26,542 nucleotides of DNA from an uncultured Treponema sp. GTDB taxonomy: Bacteria; Spirochaetota; Spirochaetia; Treponematales; Treponemataceae. The stretch's first letter is position 1, and the number at the start of each line of letters is the position of its first letter. The stretch covers positions 1-26,542 of the forward strand of contig CAJPOL010000017.1 of the NCBI GenBank assembly GCA_905372265.1. The letters are read 5' to 3'. Both the position numbers and the translations under genes were made by a program. Under the pieces are notes generated by a model, which was not told the origin of the DNA, did not search any database, and was given only the letters and a program-made list of their open reading frames with translations. Shown here piece by piece: positions 16,401-22,564 of the stretch.

Positions 16401-16839
16401 ATTCGGAACACTTGTGCATAAGGCAATCGAATTACAGTTCCTCGGCCGTTTTTGTCCGCTGCCCGCAAAGTATGAAAAAGAAGTCAACCGCCTCTGTGAC
16501 TCTTTTTTTTCTTCTCCGCTCGGGCAAAAAGCCTCTGCCGCCTGTTTTAGGAAAACCGAATACGGGTTCCTTACGCTCTACGGCGGGAAATTGGTTATCG
16601 GCCAAATCGATTTGCTCTTTGAGTATGAGAATACCGTATATATTGTTGACTATAAGACTGACCGGAAAATATATCCTGAAAAGCATCGGGAACAGCTTTT
16701 AATTTACAAGGCTGCAACGGAAAATTTATATAAAATGGACGGGTTCGGGGCAGCTATGGATAATGCGCCGGCAGAGCCGAGAAAGATTAAAGCCTATATC
16801 TTTTACCTCCGCAGCCAAACCGCTATTGAGGTGGAGTAA
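13417..16839 (+). CDS. addA: AddA-type ATP-dependent helicase/exonuclease
   Basis: This 1140-residue protein has the layout of AddA, the helicase-nuclease subunit that processes DNA double-strand ends for recombination. UvrD-type motifs appear in order: Walker A A-G-A-G-S-G-K-T (26-33), L-T-F-T-E-D-A-A-A-E-M, Walker B I-M-I-D-E-F-Q-D, D-E-K-Q-S-I-Y-A-F-R-G-A-D, M-T-V-H-K-S-K-G-L-E-F-P and F-Y-V-A-L-T-R-A-K. A C-terminal RecB-type PD-(D/E)XK nuclease follows, with H1001, D1065 (G-Q-I-D), D1078-Y-K1080 and a Q-L-L-I-Y motif. The partner AddB, usually adjacent, is not in this window. It may be encoded elsewhere, or the protein may act alone. The ATG at 13417 has no clear ribosome site and lies 7 bases after tyrS, suggesting coupled translation. 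Confidence 0.9.
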   Translation: MIDICSGLNENQEKAVKIQTNAVVAAGAGSGKTKVLASRYVYLITEKGFQVDAILALTFTEDAAAEMHRRIYQQLQKMQAETDNTVQRERAHTALDSFFKAQIMTIDAFCRKIAVTACRKFGISPDFTIDLDESDRIARNLSLDFFLERRSDSSMQYFLGNKSIPDFLDGFFIKILTRYTAVSRPIDFASAFQRQQQAAEKLFHRFCKEAYANLEALSSYFHNTDTFITAVKEAYQTIPPIPVSIADPQFPVFLTGLEKLCAVKKTIGSRKDSEVAACKELCAGLAGNYAQLVNLYHFFTHREDIEHIYTLCAELQSRYIAEKKRRSVVHFDDIAKLAVDALIRDPELRLFYKQQIQRIMIDEFQDNNSLQRDLLFLLAEKEERTAQSVPSASDLTQDKLFFVGDEKQSIYAFRGADVSVFRTLSQDLRRNNEAASINLQTNYRTEPALLNFFNTLFMQVFYSQEHEPKSGAVPPYEAEFTGILSRAAVENLKPQVDILFADANRFKETALSANEGGTAFLQPVECEAYTLSRKMIALYQEKTAVYDDTLKTTRPCRWSDFAVLLRTSTRQAVYERFFRLCKIPYISVQQHGLFQDAPLNDLCALLRLAVYPHDRSVYAQVLRSPFVRINDRSFTQLLLQKTEPFAVNAAAGLEPEDQPYFLSACELFERIKQYMQKKSNAELITALWYDEGYRYLLLRDMAYHRYLELYDYLFALAAEADSAGKSLAAFIDVLVSYIHAEQQVSDMNIPLEHSGDAVKIMTVHKSKGLEFPIVCIPDCGNEGRTETKEGLVFLHQQLGPVLHLPQDAADSPQANIFFEELRKEANAKLLAETKRLFYVALTRAKVRLLLSGVQKTDCKPEELPESARSAEEIALHIAQPAKEENNKSFFQLLMPALSSGAPCVQFTEILPLPLSSLQHIKEDRSPLLADSALMHYRNAVEKSFPLAQPRVIPATQFEKDRKLLYLSDEKILEEADEAAEKSENMPEEETLSKTEFGTLVHKAIELQFLGRFCPLPAKYEKEVNRLCDSFFSSPLGQKASAACFRKTEYGFLTLYGGKLVIGQIDLLFEYENTVYIVDYKTDRKIYPEKHREQLLIYKAATENLYKMDGFGAAMDNAPAEPRKIKAYIFYLRSQTAIEVE

Positions 16840-16883
16840 GCGGCTCAGGGTGCATCCATGCCGGTTAAAAGATAAAAGATAAC

Positions 16884-16917
16884 GCAGGCAAACAAAGAGA
16901 ATGCATACCTGCTTTTT
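16884..16917 (+). terminator. Possible weak terminator after addA
   Basis: GCAGG (16884-16888) can pair with CCTGC (16908-16912), followed at once by TTTTT (16913-16917). The stem is short and the loop long (19 bases), so the call is weak. Its T-run abuts the next promoter. Confidence 0.25.
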
Positions 16918-16932
16918 AGAGGTACGGCCTTA

Positions 16933-16961
16933 TTGACACGCGCTATATATAGTACTATTAT
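16933..16961 (+). promoter_or_regulatory. Strong sigma-70-type promoter of the nrdD-like/nrdG unit
   Basis: TTGACA (16933-16938), 17-base spacer, TATTAT (16956-16961). The start site should be near 16968, giving a leader of about 43 bases with AAAGGAG (16995-17001) before ATG 17011. It is the best consensus promoter in the window. It shows that the following unit is transcribed on its own rather than being a tail of the addA run. The spacer holds an NrdR-box-like palindrome. Confidence 0.7.
16940..16955. promoter_or_regulatory. NrdR-box-like palindrome between -35 and -10
   Basis: The core CTATATATAG (16943-16952) matches all ten positions of the NrdR-box core CwAtATaTwG as I recall it from the literature. 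The outer three bases on each side match only partly. A degenerate second copy, CTTTTTAGAG (16912-16921, 7 of 10), lies 31 bases upstream, close to the usual spacing of paired NrdR boxes. NrdR is the ATP/dATP-sensing repressor of ribonucleotide reductase genes. The site fits the nrd identity of the downstream genes. AT-rich palindromes arise easily by chance, so support comes mainly from location. Confidence 0.5.
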
Positions 16962-17010
16962 TCAAAAACAAACTACTCTTAACGCTAGCAGAATAAAGGA
17001 GCTATTCATT

Positions 17011-17517
17011 ATGAGAACGATAGAAGAAATTAATGCGGATATAGCGGAAGCTGAAACGGAACTTGAGCATGTGCAAGGTACCGCTACCGAAGTATATGCC
17101 CGTATTGTCGGCTATTACCGGTCTGTACGCAACTGGAATAAAGGAAAGCGCGAAGAATTTACCGAGCGGAAAATGTTTACCGATGCCAATCCGCGCATCG
17201 AATCGTATGTACGGGATTATACCGCATCCGCTTCTTTTACCGCAGGAGGAACCCCCGCATACATAACAATCTATACAAGGAAAACGTGTCCGAATTGTCC
17301 GCCGGTGCTGAACTATTGCGCTGCCATAGGCCTGCCGGTTACTACTATTGATGCGGATACGGAAGACGGAATCCGTGAGGCAGCGGCTCATCACGTACAC
17401 GCCTGTCCTACTGCGATTGTATACAGTGAGGCGCATGAAGAATTAACCCGCTGCTATTCCGTTGCGGAATTGAAAACATGGGTTGAAGCCGATACGGCGG
17501 AGGCCGTTACCGCTTAA
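17011..17517 (+). CDS. Detached NrdD-like glycyl-radical domain fused to a glutaredoxin-like domain
   Basis: The 168-residue protein has two parts. Residues 1-56 begin with a predicted helix (E/I/A-rich). Then comes T-E-V-Y-A-R31-I-V-G34-Y-Y-R-S-V-R-N-W-N-K-G-K-R-E-E-F, which matches the C-terminal glycyl-radical tail of class III ribonucleotide reductase NrdD (R-x-x-G-Y with the radical glycine). The zinc-site cysteines that normally precede that tail are missing. Residues about 83-160 form a glutaredoxin/NrdH-like fold: I-T-I-Y-T-R-K-T-C93-P-N-C96 and a cis-proline at A-C-P133-T. Full NrdD is about 600-700 residues, so this is either an accessory radical domain, comparable in principle to YfiD/GrcA for pyruvate formate-lyase, or a separate subunit. 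It has its own strong promoter and AAAGGAG site, and the activase gene follows after 3 bases. The frame is open upstream to 16933, but ATG 17011 is clearly preferred. The assignment to the NrdD family is by motif, not search. Confidence 0.75.
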   Translation: MRTIEEINADIAEAETELEHVQGTATEVYARIVGYYRSVRNWNKGKREEFTERKMFTDANPRIESYVRDYTASASFTAGGTPAYITIYTRKTCPNCPPVLNYCAAIGLPVTTIDADTEDGIREAAAHHVHACPTAIVYSEAHEELTRCYSVAELKTWVEADTAEAVTA

Positions 17518-17520
17518 TGT

Positions 17521-18234
17521 ATGCGGGTCGGTTTACAGAAAACTTCATTAGTAAACTATCCCGATCGGGTAGCGGCGGCTGTTTTTTTACCCGGCTGTAA
17601 TTTACGCTGCCCTTATTGTTATAATGGAGCGCTTGCATGCGGACAACCCGATGATGCATATGTTCCTATCGAAACGGTCTACGAACATATTGAGAAGCGG
17701 AAAAAAGTTCTCAGCGGGTTCGTGATTTCAGGAGGAGAAGCGCTCCTTTCGCCGGAACTTCCGGCTCTTATCAGCGCTGCAAAGCAGGCAGGACTTGCAG
17801 TTAAACTTGATACGAACGGCCTGCTTCCGGAAGCGCTCGCCCGTGTACTGCACAATCCGGAGCTTTGTCCCGATATGCTCGCGGTCGATATAAAAACAAA
17901 CCCTGACAGGTACTCTGAATTGGGGTTTTGCGCCCGCGGTTCTGCCGGAGCAGCGCTCAAAGAAACGCTGCGTATGTTACGGCAAAAAGATGGCCGGCGT
18001 CAGGCTGTTGCCGTAGAGTACCGGACAGTTTTGGTGCCGCCGCTTGTGCAAGCCTCAGATATAGCGGCGATTGCGGAGCTGCTTCCGCATGAAGCGGAAT
18101 GGGTATTTGCTCCCTTTTTGCCCGGGAACTGCTTGGATCCCGCATGGAACGATATACGGCCGTATACGCTGGAGGAAATGTACCGCCTTGTCGCATATGC
18201 CCGGACAAAGGTGCCGGCAAGCAGACTCCGCTGA
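17521..18234 (+). CDS. nrdG: Anaerobic ribonucleotide reductase activating protein, NrdG2 type (radical SAM)
   Basis: NrdG-type activases use a 4Fe-4S cluster and S-adenosylmethionine to place the radical on the C-terminal glycine of class III NrdD. The 237-residue product has C26-x3-C30-x2-C33 (G-C-N-L-R-C-P-Y-C), the S-G-G-E motif at 70-73 and K-L-D-T-N-G (about 95-100). Its start Q-K-T-S-L-V-N-Y-P is typical of the NrdG2 branch. The gene begins three bases after the stop of the glycyl-radical/glutaredoxin protein and has no ribosome site of its own, so translation is probably coupled. The natural inference is that the upstream protein is its substrate or works with the same NrdD. Radical-SAM activases of other glycyl-radical enzymes are the main alternative. 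Confidence 0.88.
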   Translation: MRVGLQKTSLVNYPDRVAAAVFLPGCNLRCPYCYNGALACGQPDDAYVPIETVYEHIEKRKKVLSGFVISGGEALLSPELPALISAAKQAGLAVKLDTNGLLPEALARVLHNPELCPDMLAVDIKTNPDRYSELGFCARGSAGAALKETLRMLRQKDGRRQAVAVEYRTVLVPPLVQASDIAAIAELLPHEAEWVFAPFLPGNCLDPAWNDIRPYTLEEMYRLVAYARTKVPASRLR

Positions 18235-18262
18235 CCGTCTGTTCCGGTTGTTTTAATGAAAA

Positions 18263-18281
18263 CATATGATGCAATCATGTG
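18263..18281. promoter_or_regulatory. Candidate operator over the -10 of the metal-uptake operon
   Basis: CATATGAT (18263-18270), GCA, ATCATGTG (18274-18281) form an inverted repeat with seven of eight positions paired. TATGAT (18265-18270) inside it could serve as -10 element, although no good -35 lies 17 bases upstream. A smaller inverted repeat, TGTTTT-AATG-AAAACA, sits directly upstream (18249-18264). A metal-responsive repressor site (Fur or DtxR/TroR class) is a reasonable guess from the operon it precedes. Confidence 0.35.
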
Positions 18282-18305
18282 CAGTCTACTGTAAGGAGTG
18301 TTCAC

Positions 18306-18671
18306 ATGCAGATGAATAGCGTGGTTATCAGAACTGATAATATGGAAGAGTCATTACGGTTTTATGAAAATGTACTCGGTCTTACTTTTGAGTCTATGAT
18401 GTCGGCGGATCCCGGTAAACAAATCGCATTTTTAAGCGATCCGAAATCAGGCGGAAAATTGGAGCTTATTCACAATGAACGGTCAAAACCGAAAAAAGAA
18501 AACTCCATTTCACTCACCTTTATCGTCGATCAAATCGGAGAGGCCGAAAAATATTTGCGTTCAAAAGATGTCCGTATTACCATGCAGCCGCGTACCGTCA
18601 AGGACGGAAAGAAGATGCTGACCGCCGTCGATCCGAACGGGGTTGAAATCGATTTTATCGAATTAAAATAA
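18306..18671 (+). CDS. VOC-fold (glyoxalase/dioxygenase superfamily) protein
   Basis: This 121-residue protein has the two beta-alpha-beta-beta-beta halves of the vicinal-oxygen-chelate fold. N-M-E-E-S-L-R-F-Y-E-N-V-L-G-L (about 12-26) and A-V-D-P-N-G-V-E-I-D-F-I-E (about 107-119) are its two hallmark segments. The usual metal-ligand histidines are not evident: the first strand reads M-N-S-V-V-I-R, and the second half opens I-S-L-T-F-I-V-D. Glyoxalase activity is therefore not supported, and a binding or different enzymatic role is possible. ATG 18306 follows AAGGAG (18293-18298). Its TAA is immediately followed by the ATG of feoA, so it is the first gene of the metal-uptake operon. Why a VOC protein leads this operon is unclear. 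Confidence 0.8.
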   Translation: MQMNSVVIRTDNMEESLRFYENVLGLTFESMMSADPGKQIAFLSDPKSGGKLELIHNERSKPKKENSISLTFIVDQIGEAEKYLRSKDVRITMQPRTVKDGKKMLTAVDPNGVEIDFIELK

Positions 18672-18914
18672 ATGATTCCTCTTATTATGATACAGGCGGG
18701 CGAGAAAGCCGTTGTACTGCGGTTTGAAGGAAACGGAGCGGAATTCAGCCGTGTGCGCAGTTTCGGCCTCGACATTAATACGCAGTTAACAGTAATTACC
18801 TCGCAGGCGGACGCAGGCGGCCCGATTTTGATACAGGTGAACGGCTCAAAATATGCAATCGATTATAATCTTGCAGCGCGGATTATGGTAGCGCCTGATG
18901 GAGCTATAGAATGA
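18672..18914 (+). CDS. feoA: FeoA-domain protein, first copy
   Basis: FeoA is a small SH3-like cytoplasmic protein that works with FeoB in ferrous iron uptake. The 80-residue product opens M-I-P-L-I-M-I-Q-A-G-E-K-A-V-V, like many FeoA proteins. It has the R-V-R-S-F-G-L block (about 27-33), and near the end the I-D-Y-N-L-A-A-R-I-M-V strand that in the family closes the barrel. The ATG directly abuts the TAA of the VOC gene, so translation is coupled. The ATGA at 18911-18914 overlaps the start of the second feoA. An ATG five codons in (18687) is an alternative start. Confidence 0.85.
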   Translation: MIPLIMIQAGEKAVVLRFEGNGAEFSRVRSFGLDINTQLTVITSQADAGGPILIQVNGSKYAIDYNLAARIMVAPDGAIE

Positions 18915-19135
18915 CATTGGATGAATTGGAACAGGGAAAAAAAGCCGTTATTACGGCTCTTTCTGTATCGGGCGTTACCTTGCAGCGGCTTATCAGTCTC
19001 GGTTTTATGCCGGGTGCGGATATTGAGGTTATCAGAAAAGCACCGTTGCTTGATCCTTTCGATATTTCGATATGCGGTTCAATGGTCGCGGTACGGAAAG
19101 CGGAAGCGCGCCTTGTGGAAGTGAAAACAGTATGA
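18911..19135 (+). CDS. feoA: FeoA-domain protein, second copy
   Basis: The 74-residue product is a second FeoA: M-T-L-D-E-L-E-Q-G-K-K-A-V-I, then Q-R-L-I-S-L-G-F-M-P-G-A-D-I-E-V-I-R-K-A-P (about 25-45), I-S-I-C-G-S-M-V-A-V-R-K-A-E-A, and L-V-E-V. It keeps the L-G-F-M-P-G-A block better than the first copy. It overlaps the first feoA by four bases (ATGA) and feoB by four bases (ATGA at 19132-19135). Such tight packing implies fixed stoichiometry. Tandem FeoA genes occur with some FeoB transporters. Which copy contacts FeoB cannot be told from sequence. Confidence 0.9.
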   Translation: MTLDELEQGKKAVITALSVSGVTLQRLISLGFMPGADIEVIRKAPLLDPFDISICGSMVAVRKAEARLVEVKTV

Positions 19136-21972
19136 ACGAGACGTTGCGTATTGCCTTTGCAGGGCAGCCGAATGCAGGAAAGTCAACCCTCTTTAACATG
19201 CTGACAGGTTCCCATCAGCATGTTGCAAACTATCCGGGCATTACCGTAGAAAAAAAGACGGGCGAATACCGTTTTAACGGATCGGAGGTTCTGATCACCG
19301 ACTTACCGGGAACGTATAGCCTTACCTCATATTCACCCGAAGAGCGAGTATCCCGCGAGTTTATCCTGAAAGAACATCCCGATCTCATCGTAAATATTAC
19401 CGATGCTTCAAATCTTGAGCGGCACCTCTATCTTACCTTTCAATTATTGGAAATGGAGCAACCTCTTGTGATGTACATCAATAAACTTGATGTTGCGGTA
19501 GGAGCGGGACTTGTCATCAATCAGGCAGAACTGTCACAACGGCTGGGCATTCCGGTTATTGCAGGCAGCGCAAAAAAAAGGCAGCAAACGGCTGAACTGA
19601 AAGCGCTCATTCAAAAAGAGGGTGCAGAGACATCACAGGCCGGATTCCGCATCCGGTATACCGATGCTATGGAAGACTGTCTTGCCCGCATTACTGCCCT
19701 GCTTGAATCCGGAAAAAAGACGCCTGCCCCCTACCGTATTCCGCTGCGTTGGCTTGCGGTTAAACTCTGCGAACACGATGAAGCGGTTAAAAATGAGCTT
19801 GCACAGTTTTTTTCCAATGCTGAACAGGCTCTTGCATTGGTTGACTCTTGTGAACGGGAGTATCGGGAAAAGTACGGTCAGTCATTCGAAATAGCCATTG
19901 CCGTCGCCCGCGCACAAGCCGCAAAAGCCGTTGTTTCGGCTTGTGTGACAAAAACAGCTGTCGATGAACAAACAAAACAGGCTGTCGGCCGTAAACATCT
20001 GCTTGCTGCATGCGCAGGGGCGAGTGTGCTATTCATTGTTACTTATTATATCCTGAAAGCGCTGTTTGCATTTGCACAGACCGCACTGTCCGGGGCCGTG
20101 CCTTGGACGGTACCGGCGCTGCTTGCAGCGGCGGGGGCTGCGGGCTTTACCGGCGGCGCTGTCGCAATCTACCGCGCGGGCAGTTCCTCTGCCATCAACG
20201 GCGCCGACCGGGTTGACCGCGTACTGTGCCACCGGATATACGGTCCGCTTATCTTAGTGGAGCTGATCCTTGTTTTTTACTGGATAACGGTTGTGCTCGG
20301 CTATAAGATGACCGATAAAGTGTTCCCTTTTTTCCGGTTCATCCGCGGGCTTGTTTCGCAAGCTCTTGCTCCTATAGGCTTTGTTGAAGAAGGGCCTCTA
20401 CGCGGTCTGTTTTTGAGCGGGGTTATCGACGGCGCTATTATGATTCTCAACTATGTGCCGATCTTTCTCTGTCTCTTTGCCATGGTCGCGTTCTTGGAAG
20501 ATGTAGGATATATGGCACGGCTCGCCTTTATTATGGATAGAATTTTGCGGAAGTTCGGTCTACACGGCCAATCCACGCTTCCGATGATCTTATCGGGCGT
20601 GATTATGGGCGGCTGCGTAGTGCCCGGCGTCATGTCTACCCGTACCATCCGCGACGATAAGTCCCGCTTGGTTACACTGATGATTTTGCCGCTATTGAAC
20701 TGCATGGCAAAGATACCGTTTTATGTATTGATAACCGGCATCTTTTTCCGGCACAATCAGTGGCTGATACTCGGCGGAGTATCGTTTTTTACGCTCATTA
20801 CCGCTCTGTTTATTGCAAAGTATTTCAGCCTCTATGTCGTTCCGGGCGATGCGGAACCCTTTGTGCTTGAACTCCCTGCGTACAACATGCCGTCGCTGTC
20901 GGGCGTTGCGATTAGAACATGGGAGCGGCTGTGGAGCTTCATCAAAAAGGTTGCGACCACCGTTGTCGCCGTTTCCGTTGTTATTTGGGCGGGAATCAGT
21001 TTTCCCGGTCTGCATGAAACTGCGAAGGTGCGCTATATGGAGCAAAAAGAGGCGCGCATCGGACAATTTGTGCAGCAAGTTAATAATTCCTATGTGCCGT
21101 TTATCGGACAGGAGCGGCAGCTGGTCGGTTATTTCCGGTTTGAGGAGCGGTATGCTCTTACCGGTATGCTGAATTGGTTCAGCAATGAGCGTAGGGATCG
21201 GGAACAGCAAAAAATTGCAATCAGATTCTTTATGGAGAATCCCGAATATACGAAAATTATGCTGAAAGGCGAACTGGAACTTGGCGAATCGATGCCGTTG
21301 TTTAAAAGGTATTACGAAGCGTACCGTCAGGATTTCGCCGTATTTGCCCGAAGCTATGCCGAAGCGTCCGATAAGGCCGCGCTGAAATCGGCCTTTTACA
21401 GTAAGTGGATGAAAGCCGATCCTTTCTTCTTTGCAATTGTCCGAACCGGTTCCGTATCGATAAAAGGTACCAAGGTTGTGGATACGGAAGCGAAGGCGGC
21501 GAGCAAGCAGCTCCGTTCACTGAGCGCGGACATCAAACAGATAGGCCGGAATTACCGGAAAGAAACGCTTGAACATTCGGCGCTCGGTTACATCGGGAAG
21601 TGTTTTGAGCCGGTATCTCAATATGCCGGTTTCGACTGGCGGATTAATGTCGCTATCCTCGGCGCCTTTGCCGCAAAAGAAGCGCTCGTTTCAACACTGG
21701 GAACCATTTATAGTCTTGAATCGGGCAGCGGAACCGACGGCACCGAGCTTGAGGCGCGCATTCAAAATAACGAAACGGGAATGACCGCCTTGGACGGACT
21801 TGCAATTATGATCCTGATTGCACTGTTTCCGCCCTGCATCGCAACGATGATGGCGATAAAAACGGAAACGAGGAGCTGGAAATGGGCTCTTTTCAGTATT
21901 ACCTATCCGGTTGTATTGGGCGGTTTAGTTGCAACGATTATCTATCAGATAGGCCGGCTGCTCGGATTTTAG
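19132..21972 (+). CDS. feoB: Ferrous iron transporter FeoB with a large extracytoplasmic insertion
   Basis: FeoB imports Fe2+ (or a related metal) across the inner membrane. The N-terminal GTPase shows G-Q-P-N-A-G-K-S (11-18), D-L-P-G (57-60), N-K-L-D (117-120) and a S-A-K G5 motif, followed by a helical regulatory domain. The permease has the conserved C495-V-V-P-G gate segment (usually CxxPA) and F-P-P-C902-I-A-T-M-M-A-I-K-T-E-T near the C-terminus. At 946 residues it is about 170 longer than E. coli FeoB (773). The excess is mostly a charged, soluble-looking stretch (about 632-812) between the W-A-G-I-S-F-P-G membrane segment and the L-G-Y-I-G-K-C-F-E-P segment, on the side expected to face the periplasm. 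The frame is open 60 bases further upstream, but ATG 19132 overlaps the second feoA stop and fits the GTPase start. Confidence 0.95.
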   Translation: MNETLRIAFAGQPNAGKSTLFNMLTGSHQHVANYPGITVEKKTGEYRFNGSEVLITDLPGTYSLTSYSPEERVSREFILKEHPDLIVNITDASNLERHLYLTFQLLEMEQPLVMYINKLDVAVGAGLVINQAELSQRLGIPVIAGSAKKRQQTAELKALIQKEGAETSQAGFRIRYTDAMEDCLARITALLESGKKTPAPYRIPLRWLAVKLCEHDEAVKNELAQFFSNAEQALALVDSCEREYREKYGQSFEIAIAVARAQAAKAVVSACVTKTAVDEQTKQAVGRKHLLAACAGASVLFIVTYYILKALFAFAQTALSGAVPWTVPALLAAAGAAGFTGGAVAIYRAGSSSAINGADRVDRVLCHRIYGPLILVELILVFYWITVVLGYKMTDKVFPFFRFIRGLVSQALAPIGFVEEGPLRGLFLSGVIDGAIMILNYVPIFLCLFAMVAFLEDVGYMARLAFIMDRILRKFGLHGQSTLPMILSGVIMGGCVVPGVMSTRTIRDDKSRLVTLMILPLLNCMAKIPFYVLITGIFFRHNQWLILGGVSFFTLITALFIAKYFSLYVVPGDAEPFVLELPAYNMPSLSGVAIRTWERLWSFIKKVATTVVAVSVVIWAGISFPGLHETAKVRYMEQKEARIGQFVQQVNNSYVPFIGQERQLVGYFRFEERYALTGMLNWFSNERRDREQQKIAIRFFMENPEYTKIMLKGELELGESMPLFKRYYEAYRQDFAVFARSYAEASDKAALKSAFYSKWMKADPFFFAIVRTGSVSIKGTKVVDTEAKAASKQLRSLSADIKQIGRNYRKETLEHSALGYIGKCFEPVSQYAGFDWRINVAILGAFAAKEALVSTLGTIYSLESGSGTDGTELEARIQNNETGMTALDGLAIMILIALFPPCIATMMAIKTETRSWKWALFSITYPVVLGGLVATIIYQIGRLLGF

Positions 21973-21984
21973 GAGGATGAGAGA

Positions 21985-22554
21985 ATGATACGGCAAATAA
22001 TACAATGGAAGAAAGCAGTTGCCGCGTGCGGTATGCTGCTGTGGTGCATAGCAGCTGTTTTCGCGCATACGCCGCTTCTGACGATTGAGGATAATGGAGA
22101 CGGCACTCTTTTTATACAGGGGGGCTTTTCAAACGGCGCCTCGGCGGGCGGGGTTAAGCTCTATCTTACGAGCGTCGCGACAAACGAAAAATTATGGGAA
22201 GGCGTATTTCCCGATATAGGCGAATTGGAGGTCGCAATTCCGGCGGAACCGTATACGGTTACCTTTGATGCGGGGCCAGGCCATGTTGTGGTAAAAGACG
22301 GCCCGCCTCCTCCCGGCGGATTTGGAGCGCCTCAATCGGAAGCTCAACCGGTGCGCACCGGCGAGGCAGCAGCGGAGTATACCGGTGCAGGACAACCGGC
22401 AGCAGGGATGGATGCTTCTCAGCTGAATTGGACTGCGCAAGATACTGCTGCCGTTATGCCTTCTGCCGGTATCTCGTATCTTTCAATCTTCATCGCTCTT
22501 ATCAGCTGTGCAAATGCTGTCATGCTGATTATTCTACTGCGGAGAAAGCACTAA
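21985..22554 (+). CDS. Exported membrane-anchored protein with predicted N-terminal His, unrecognised
   Basis: The 189-residue product has a signal peptide (1-27) whose likely cleavage after V-F-A leaves His28 at the mature N-terminus (H-T-P-L-L-T-I-E-D-N-G-D-G-T). A compact beta-rich domain follows (about 28-105), then a Pro/Gly/Ala-rich linker (about 105-160) and one C-terminal membrane helix (about 163-185) ending R-R-K-H. It should therefore face the periplasm, anchored in the inner membrane. I do not recognise a named family, although the opening segment recalls small proteins found beside nickel/cobalt or iron uptake genes. A GGAGGA site precedes the ATG, 12 bases after feoB. A role in metal capture or hand-off to FeoB is inferred from context only. 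Confidence 0.8.
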   Translation: MIRQIIQWKKAVAACGMLLWCIAAVFAHTPLLTIEDNGDGTLFIQGGFSNGASAGGVKLYLTSVATNEKLWEGVFPDIGELEVAIPAEPYTVTFDAGPGHVVVKDGPPPPGGFGAPQSEAQPVRTGEAAAEYTGAGQPAAGMDASQLNWTAQDTAAVMPSAGISYLSIFIALISCANAVMLIILLRRKH

Positions 22555-22564
22555 GGACGGAAAC

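Noticed and set aside
16840..17010. The glycyl-radical gene as a decayed 3' remnant of a full nrdD
   Set aside because: It has its own consensus promoter, ribosome site and intact start, is fused in frame to a complete redoxin domain, and no NrdD-like codons are seen upstream.
18235..18305. Metal or cofactor riboswitch before the feo operon
   Set aside because: The gap is only about 70 bases and holds short palindromes, with no multi-helix fold or known aptamer signature.
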